A DNA stretch of 64,000 bases from Nakamurella flava (lineage in GTDB: Bacteria; Actinomycetota; Actinomycetes; Mycobacteriales; Nakamurellaceae). How positions within the stretch are numbered: position 1 is the first letter of the stretch; each line of letters begins with the position of its first letter. Made by a program: the position numbers and the translations under genes. The stretch is from positions 1 to 64,000 of the forward strand of contig NZ_SZZH01000001.1 in assembly GCF_005298075.1 (NCBI RefSeq), written 5' to 3'. The notes under the pieces are model-generated. The model made no database searches. It saw only the letters and a program-made list of their open reading frames with translations, and was not told where the DNA came from. This document shows, in pieces, positions 59,901 to 64,000 of this stretch.

Positions 59901-60193
59901 AGGGCATCGTCCGGGACGTGGTCCGCGGGGTGCAGGACGTGCGCAAGCAGATCGGCCTGCAGGTCTCCGACCGGATCCGGCTGACCGTCACGTCCCCGTC
60001 CGATGTCGTTCGCGCCGCGGTCGGGACTCGGCAGGACTGGCTGGCCGAGCAGGTGCTGGCCGCCGACGTTGTCGTGGTCGGTGGTGATGCCGCAGCCGAT
60101 GCCGCCGACTCGGCGGACGCCGCCGGGTCGGCCGTCGTCACCGTCGGTACCGGCGTGGACGCCCGGGTCGGGGTGAGCGTCGACCGGGCCTGA
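56978..60193 (+). CDS. ileS: Isoleucyl-tRNA synthetase (type 2)
   Basis: 1071 residues from ATG 56978; AGGAG lies 11 nt upstream. Class I signatures are present: HYGH in [15 protein letters not shown] (about 69-72) and KMSKSRRN (about 622). The editing domain and [18 protein letters not shown] are of the eukaryote-like type 2 IleRS, which other actinobacteria also have and which tends to be less sensitive to mupirocin. [14 protein letters not shown] and [17 protein letters not shown] precede the second signature. The C-terminal Ala-rich tail ends in repeated [14 protein letters not shown]. It is controlled by the T-box leader and ends at a 20-bp hairpin. Confidence 0.98.
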   Translation: MTTSPDPGTHRYPAVPSHPDFPALEHQVLDFWKTDDTFVASVEQRAAGENGANEFVFYDGPPFANGLPHYGHLLTGYVKDVVPRYRTMRGHRVERRFGWDTHGLPAEVEAERQLGIKHKSEIESMGIAQFNDACRESVLRYTHEWQEYVTRQARWVDFENDYKTLDLDYMESVMWAFKTLWDKGLVYEGYRVLWYCTRCETPLSATETKMDDTYRSRQDPAVTVALRLRSDDDRLDGVQALIWTTTPWTLPSNLAAAVNAEVDYVVVQPGPDAPAQGRFLLAAARVGAYARELGEDPEVLATFSGAQLVGTRYTPPFGFFEGRPNAHQVLSADYVTTEDGTGVVHIAPAFGEEDKAVTDAADIEVVNPVDPQGKFTSLVPTYEGFHVFDANIPIMADLKTAGKLIRRETYEHPYPHCWRCDTPLIQRAVSSWFVAVTQFRDRMVELNQQITWVPTHIKDGQFGKWLEGARDWSISRNRFWGSPIPVWTSDDPQYPRVDVYGSLDELEADFGVRPEDLHRPYVDELTRPNPDDPTGRSTMRRVPEVLDCWFESGSMPYAQVHYPFENRTWFEHHYPGDFIVEYNGQTRGWFYTMHVLATALFDRPAFSTCVAHGIVLGDDGQKMSKSRRNYPDVGQVFERDGSDAMRWFLMSSPILRGADLVVTEAGIREGVRQALLPLWNTWSFLSLYAGASGVVGRSRPAGESSDDVLDRYILAKTAELRDTLTAQLDAFDIAGACATLRGYLEVLTNWYIRRSRERFWADDQNAFDTLHTVLEVVCRLAAPLLPLTTEQVWQGLTGGRSVHLTDWPAADELPHDEALVAAMDAVRDVASVALSVRKAEKLRVRQPLAAMTVAVAEPAALEPFAALLADEVNVRAVAVEPMAEDDARVTRRLTVNARAAGPRLGKQVQQVIKASKAGDWSVADDGAVVCGGIALAEGEFTLELAATGGSAAIGLLRSGGFVALETALDDDLVAEGIVRDVVRGVQDVRKQIGLQVSDRIRLTVTSPSDVVRAAVGTRQDWLAEQVLAADVVVVGGDAAADAADSADAAGSAVVTVGTGVDARVGVSVDRA

Positions 60194-60203
60194 CCGGTCC
60201 CAT

Positions 60204-60249
60204 CGAGTGGTGCACCTGCAGCTGAAGACAGCTGCAGGTGCGCCACTCG
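60204..60249. terminator. Terminator hairpin after ileS
   Basis: The 20-nt arms 60204-60223 and 60230-60249 pair along their whole length with one G-U type wobble, around a GAAGAC loop, 11 bp after the ileS stop. No T-tract. Confidence 0.85.
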
Positions 60250-60302
60250 CATACACAGGTCACACTCGACGGCCGGCGATCTCGCGGTCCTGGGCGCTTG
60301 GC

Positions 60303-60818
60303 ATGCTGACGTCCGTGATGCTCCGTGTGCGAACCGACGCCGACCTTCCTGGCTGTGTGGCGACGCTGCACGAAGTGCATCGGCAGGACCGCTACCCGAC
60401 GTGGTGGCCGGAGGATCCCGCCGGGTGGCTCAGTCCGCCGGGAACGGTGGCGGCCTGGGTCGCACTCGATGACGACGGGTCCGTGCTCGGGCATCTGTCT
60501 GTCGTCAGTCCGGTCGAGGACCACATGGTGGCCGAGACGCTCGGCGTGCACATCGACCGCCTGGCCGCGGTGTCCCGCCTGTTCGTCTCGCCGGTGGCCC
60601 GGGGTCGAGCCCTGCGCCTGGGCAGCAGGTTGCTCGGTGCGGCTCGTGGCTGGGCAGAACGGTCGGGTCTCCGGCTGATGCTTGACGTGCTCGACGACGG
60701 TGCGCCGGCCGTTGCGCTCTACGAGCGGTGTGGGTGGCGGTTGGTCGATCGCCGCCAGACTGACTGGCTGACGCCGGAGGGCCTGCGACACGGGGTTCGG
60801 GTGTATGTCGCGCCTTGA
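60303..60818 (+). CDS. GNAT-family N-acetyltransferase
   Basis: About 171 residues; start is ambiguous (ATG 60303, GTG 60315 or ATG 60318), none with a strong ribosome site, and an upstream frame runs into the ileS terminator. The GNAT core is LRVRTDADLPGCVATLHEVH, VAAWVALDDDGSVLGHLSVV, AVSRLFVSPVARGRALRLGSRLL (acetyl-CoA pyrophosphate loop, RGRALR) and VALYERCGWRLV. It acetylates an unknown amine substrate. Confidence 0.85.
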   Translation: MLTSVMLRVRTDADLPGCVATLHEVHRQDRYPTWWPEDPAGWLSPPGTVAAWVALDDDGSVLGHLSVVSPVEDHMVAETLGVHIDRLAAVSRLFVSPVARGRALRLGSRLLGAARGWAERSGLRLMLDVLDDGAPAVALYERCGWRLVDRRQTDWLTPEGLRHGVRVYVAP

Positions 60819-60836
60819 GCGGACGCCATCCGCGCG

Positions 60837-61223
60837 TCAGCCCCAGTTCTTGGCGTCGGTCAGGCAGAACGGGTGGCCGCTGGGGTCGATGAGCACCCGC
60901 CACGTCTCGCCCGGCTGCGGGTCGACCGTGGTGGCGCCCAATTCGACGGCCCGCTGCTCGACGGCGGCCATGTCCGGGCAGGCCAGGTCGAAGTGGAACT
61001 GCTTACTGCCGTGTTCGTTCGGCCAGGCCGGCGGTCGGTAGTCCGGCACTCTGCCGAAGCCGACGGTCTGCCCGCCGCCGGTGAGCATGGCGTAGCCGTC
61101 GCCCTGGGCGACGATCTGCCAGCCCAGCAGCTGCGACCAGAAGGTGGCGGCCACAGCGGCGTCGGCGCAGTCGATGCTGACCATGGCCAGCCGGGGGGCG
61201 GTACTCGGATCGGTCTCTGCCAT
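60837..61223 (-). CDS. VOC-superfamily (glyoxalase-like) protein
   Basis: 128 residues, ATG 61223. Paired beta-alpha-beta modules are seen: APRLAMVSIDCADAAVAATFWSQLLGW and FHFDLACPDMAAVEQRAVELGA, ending IDPSGHPFCLT. The His of FHFDL and the C-terminal Asp/His positions are possible metal ligands. It belongs to the glyoxalase-like domain group common in actinobacteria, with unknown substrate. It is convergent with the GNAT gene, 19 bp away. Confidence 0.88.
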   Translation of the reverse strand: MAETDPSTAPRLAMVSIDCADAAVAATFWSQLLGWQIVAQGDGYAMLTGGGQTVGFGRVPDYRPPAWPNEHGSKQFHFDLACPDMAAVEQRAVELGATTVDPQPGETWRVLIDPSGHPFCLTDAKNWG

Positions 61224-61299
61224 GGGGTCAGCGTCCTCCGATCGGCCGTGCGGCGCTTGAACAAACCCGTCGCCCGGATCGGGTCGCTACCGTGGCGGC

Positions 61300-61764
61300 A
61301 TGCCTCGCACCATCGCGACCAATTCCCACGTCGACCATGACGCCCTGCTCGAGTTCATCCGGCCCCGGCACCACATGGTGCTGATCGTCCCCAAGGCCAG
61401 CGGTGGGGTGCAGTCCTCGCCGGTTACCGGCGGGGTCGACGAGCAGGGCCGGATCGTCATCGCCAGCTACCCGGAGCGCGCCAAGGCGGCGAACCTGCGC
61501 AAGGCCGGTCACGCGTCGGTGCTGGTGCTCTCGGACGATTTCGACGCCGCCTGGGTGCAGGTCGACGGCCCCGGGGAGGTCATCGAGCTGCCCGACGCGG
61601 TCGAGCCGCTGGTCGACTACTTCCGCAGCATCGCCGGTGAGCACTCCGACTGGGACGAATACCGCGAGGCGATGACCAGGCAGGGCAAGTGCCTGCTGCG
61701 CATCACCCCGGAGTCGTGGTCGCCCATCGCCACCGGGGGATTCCCGCCGCGGCTGGCCGACTGA
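61300..61764 (+). CDS. PPOX-class F420-dependent-type oxidoreductase
   Basis: 154 residues, ATG 61300. The split-barrel fold of the PNPOx-like/FDOR family is indicated by LLEFIRPRHHMVLIVPKASGG, SSPVTGGVDEQGRIVIASYPERAKAANLRK, ASVLVLSDDF, VQVDGPGEVIEL and CLLRITPESWSPIATGG. This subgroup is often annotated TIGR03618-like and usually binds F420, sometimes FMN. The substrate is unknown. Confidence 0.85.
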   Translation: MPRTIATNSHVDHDALLEFIRPRHHMVLIVPKASGGVQSSPVTGGVDEQGRIVIASYPERAKAANLRKAGHASVLVLSDDFDAAWVQVDGPGEVIELPDAVEPLVDYFRSIAGEHSDWDEYREAMTRQGKCLLRITPESWSPIATGGFPPRLAD

Positions 61765-61774
61765 GGTCGCCGCC

Positions 61775-61833
61775 TCGACTCGTCGCAGCTGTATGCCCAG
61801 GCGCGGACCTGACATCCATCGGCGACGAGTCGA
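61775..61833. terminator. Long-loop inverted repeat between convergent genes
   Basis: TCGACTCGTCGC (61775-61786) and GCGACGAGTCGA (61822-61833) are perfect 12-bp inverted repeats separated by 35 nt, between the PPOX and stress-protein genes. Possible bidirectional terminator, though the loop is long. Confidence 0.4.
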
Positions 61834-61848
61834 GGGACCCGGCCCGAA

Positions 61849-62358
61849 CTAGTGGTGCTCGTGCGGCGGCTTGTGCCCCGGCGGGGGCGGCGGGGGAATG
61901 CTGGAGACCGGCGGCACCGAGCCGGGCCAGACCAGCAGCAGCTGACACGGGACGTGGTCGATGATGAACCGGCTGATGTGGCCGATCGACTTGGGTCCCA
62001 GGCGGGAGAAGTCGCCGTCGCGGCTCATCACCAGCAGGTCGGCGCCTTCCACGGCCGCGACCGCGACCCGCTCCGGGCGCCCCTTGAGGGCCCGCTTCTC
62101 GCAGGGCCGGCCGAGGCGCTGGGCCGCGGCGTCCAGCAATTGGGCCGTGGCCTGGTCGAGGTCCTGGGCCAGCGCCGTCGGTGCGCCGGACCGGCGGCCC
62201 CGCCCCATCAGCCCGGAGAACGCGCCCTCGAGAACGTGTTCGGCGTCCCCGGTGTCGACGTGCAGCAGTTCGATGCTGGCGTCGGCGGGGACGGCGTCGC
62301 GGGCGGCATCGACGGCGGCCTCCCACACCCCTTCGGTGATCAACACGACCGCTTTCAT
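61849..62358 (-). CDS. Universal stress protein family protein with Pro/His-rich tail
   Basis: 169 residues, ATG 62358 with AGGAGG at 7 nt. It has a UspA-like fold: MKAVVLITEGVWEAAVDAAR, IELLHVDTGD, GRPERVAVAAVEGADLLVMSRDG, and IGHISRFIIDHVPCQLLLVWPG in place of the G-S-V-S/T-x-x ATP motif. The usual GxxGS(x)9GS is altered to SRDGDFSRLGPKSIGHIS. A tail with SIPPPPPPGHKPPHEHH may bind metal or be disordered. It lies 46 bp after the permease gene on the same strand, possibly co-transcribed. Confidence 0.82.
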   Translation of the reverse strand: MKAVVLITEGVWEAAVDAARDAVPADASIELLHVDTGDAEHVLEGAFSGLMGRGRRSGAPTALAQDLDQATAQLLDAAAQRLGRPCEKRALKGRPERVAVAAVEGADLLVMSRDGDFSRLGPKSIGHISRFIIDHVPCQLLLVWPGSVPPVSSIPPPPPPGHKPPHEHH

Positions 62359-62404
62359 CGCCGAACCTCCTTGTTCACGACAACGACGGTGAAGTCCAGG
62401 TGCG

Positions 62405-63646
62405 TCAGGTGACCAGCGGGAGGGCCAGCCAGAGGGCCGTCGTCGCCGCCACCAGACATGCTGGCACGGTCAGCACTCCCAGGCGCAGGAAGTCCCCCAG
62501 AGCGGGGTCCTCCTTGCGGTCGATGAGGATCCGCCGCCACAGCAGCGTGGCCAGCGAACCGACATACGTCAGGTTCGGGCCGACGTTGACGCCGATGAGC
62601 GCGGCGAGGATGACCCCGGGCCCGCCGACCGCGGCGATGGGCAGCAGGACCAGGATGGCCGGCAGGTTGTTGACCAGGTTGGCCAGCAGTGCGGCGATGC
62701 CGGCCACGGCAAGCAGGGAGAGCAGCGAGTCGCCGGTCGGCACGATGGCGGTCACCAGATCGGACAGGCCGCTGCGCTGCACGGCCGCGACGACGACGCC
62801 GAGGGCCAGCACGAAGATCAGGAACGGGATGCTGGCGGCCTCGACGATGGGCTTGATGGACGTTTTGCGCCGGGCCAGCGAGTAGGCGCCCAACACGACC
62901 GCACCGGCCAGCGCCGGCCAGACCGGCTCGAAGAACAGGAATCCGACCAGCGTGAACGCCAGCACGACGAGCGCGACGACCGGCGGCGGTCCCGGTTCGT
63001 CCGGCTCGACCGTGGACCGACCGGCCAGGTCGCGACGGAAGAAGCGGCGGAAGACGACGTACTCGATGAGCAGACAGACCGACCAGGGCAGGAACATGAC
63101 CAGCCCGAACCCGGCGAACGACAACCCGGAGGCGGTGAACGCCAGCAGGTTGGTCAGGTTCGACACCGGCAGCAGCAGCGACGCCGAATTGGCCAGGTGG
63201 GCCGAGGCGTAGACGTGGGGCCGGGCGGGCAACCGCATGCGAGCCGCGGTGGTCAACACCACCGGGGTGAGCAGTACGACGGTGGCGTCCAGGGACAGCA
63301 CCACCGTGGTCGCCGCGGCCAGTCCGAAGACCAGGGTCAACAGCCGGCGTGGCTTGCCGGCGGCCGCCTTGGTACACCACTGACCGGCCCAGGTGAAGAC
63401 GCCCTCGGCCTCGCACAGCGCCCCGAGGATCAGGATCGCGGCCAGGAACCCCACGGTGGGGGCGAGGGATTCCACCTCATGGCCGACGTCGGCCCAACTC
63501 ACCTCGCCGACGAGGACGACGAGCAGCGCCGCCGGGACGGCACCGACGGCCTCCGGGAGGCCGCGCGGGCGCACGATGGCGAAGACGAGAACCGCGGCCA
63601 GCAGAAGGGCCGTGAGGGCGAGAGCCACGGGCGAGGACTCTGCCAT
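62405..63646 (-). CDS. ArsB/SLC13-type anion permease
   Basis: 413 residues, ATG 63646, with 11-12 hydrophobic segments. VVLSLDATVVLLTPVVLTTAARM and LLLPVSNLTNLLAFTASG, and the second-half LLANLVNNLPAILVLLPIA with GVNVGPNLTYVGSLATLLW, are the two pseudo-symmetric signature loops of ion-transporter-superfamily permeases (ArsB/CitMHS/SLC13). ArsB-like arsenite export or dicarboxylate/citrate transport are both possible; no ars genes are adjacent. It lies upstream of the universal stress protein gene. Confidence 0.86.
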   Translation of the reverse strand: MAESSPVALALTALLLAAVLVFAIVRPRGLPEAVGAVPAALLVVLVGEVSWADVGHEVESLAPTVGFLAAILILGALCEAEGVFTWAGQWCTKAAAGKPRRLLTLVFGLAAATTVVLSLDATVVLLTPVVLTTAARMRLPARPHVYASAHLANSASLLLPVSNLTNLLAFTASGLSFAGFGLVMFLPWSVCLLIEYVVFRRFFRRDLAGRSTVEPDEPGPPPVVALVVLAFTLVGFLFFEPVWPALAGAVVLGAYSLARRKTSIKPIVEAASIPFLIFVLALGVVVAAVQRSGLSDLVTAIVPTGDSLLSLLAVAGIAALLANLVNNLPAILVLLPIAAVGGPGVILAALIGVNVGPNLTYVGSLATLLWRRILIDRKEDPALGDFLRLGVLTVPACLVAATTALWLALPLVT

Positions 63647-63682
63647 ACGGCGCGCCGTCCCCGGTGCGCCAGGCCTGGTCGG

Positions 63683-64000
63683 TCAGTCGAAGGCCAGCGC
63701 CTGATCGCCCCAGGCGCGGCGCAGGGGACCGTCGAGATCGTCGGCCCGACGATCGGAGCGGTCGAAAACCAGCGTCGCCCGGGTCTTCTCGTCGTAGGAC
63801 GGCCACTGCGGGGTGTACGGGTCGTCCGGTGCCCCGTGATTGGCGAAGGCCAGCCAACGGGCCTGCATGCGTCGGGACAGTCGTTTTCCGGCCCGGTAAC
63901 CCCCGAGCTTGTAGGTGATGTCCTTCAACCGGTGCGTCACCGTGCCGAAGACGTAGGGCAGTTCGGTGGCGTGCGTGGCACCCAGCTTGAGCAGGTTGAA
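63683..64000 (-). CDS. Type-B carboxylesterase/lipase (C-terminal part only)
   Basis: The last 105 codons are present, and the gene continues past the right edge. The fragment contains GATHATELPYVFGT, matching the catalytic-His region of carboxylesterase/para-nitrobenzyl esterase family proteins, then MQARWLAFANHGAPDD and WPSYDEKTRATLVFD, typical of their C-terminus. It would hydrolyse carboxylic esters. Its stop is 37 bp upstream of the permease start on the same strand. Confidence 0.9.
   Translation of the reverse strand, partial: FNLLKLGATHATELPYVFGTVTHRLKDITYKLGGYRAGKRLSRRMQARWLAFANHGAPDDPYTPQWPSYDEKTRATLVFDRSDRRADDLDGPLRRAWGDQALAFD

Noticed and set aside
56762-60256. 1164-codon open frame antisense to ileS
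   Set aside because: Same shadow effect; the plus strand carries a complete IleRS.

Overview
This is about 64 kb of very GC-rich chromosome from an actinobacterium. The evidence is a FtsZ–SepF–YggT–DivIVA/Wag31–IleRS division cluster, a translational-type ileS T-box, a mycothiol-type DinB protein, an F420/PPOX-type oxidoreductase, a DUF222-HNH protein, and GTG starts with GTGA/ATGA overlaps. The gene content would suit Nakamurella or a related deep actinomycete lineage, but this is an impression. I see no rRNA or tRNA gene, CRISPR array, prophage or complete insertion sequence.

Layout. 1-6.8 kb: a carbohydrate locus. A thiamine-diphosphate dehydrogenase E1 (alpha and the start of beta) is divergent from a SorC regulator, GutM, a glucitol-type PTS permease whose EIIB and membrane domains are separate genes in swapped order, and a SAF-domain oxidoreductase. 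6.9-8.8 kb: a tightly overlapping trio of haem-oxygenase-like diiron protein, CDGSH iron-sulfur protein and methyltransferase. 9.1-16 kb: pyruvate phosphate dikinase, a geranylgeranyl-reductase-family flavoprotein, an aldo/keto reductase, an orphan protein and a methyltransferase. 16.3-26.8 kb: a DUF222-HNH protein divergent from a recC-recB-recD operon. 26.8-34.8 kb: small metabolic and regulatory genes (DinB-like, TetR, cytochrome P450, VIT1-type transporter, a methyltransferase/flavoprotein pair divergent from an XRE-cupin regulator, hemerythrin-like, APH-like kinase).

35-52 kb: a small protein made of three 18-residue repeats faces a 1141-residue SARP-type ATPase regulator. Then come an esterase, a DUF1707 protein divergent from a TetR regulator, a lipoprotein, an alpha/beta hydrolase, a PIG-L deacetylase, membrane proteins, a Bcr/CflA exporter, a flavoprotein/methyltransferase pair resembling the tuberculostearic-acid enzymes TmsA/TmsB (BfaA/BfaB), and two bacterial PH-domain membrane proteins. 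52.6-60.2 kb: ftsZ, pgeF, sepF, yggT, divIVA and ileS. 60.3-64 kb: GNAT, VOC, PPOX, universal stress protein, ArsB/SLC13-type permease and the end of a type-B carboxylesterase.

Most interesting candidates: (1) the PTS/SAF-oxidoreductase/E1 locus, which could be a catabolic route for a branched polyol such as 2-C-methyl-erythritol via a 1-deoxy-ketose phosphate; (2) the diiron/CDGSH/methyltransferase trio; (3) the SAYLRAI-repeat small protein. All three functional readings are inference from sequence and context.
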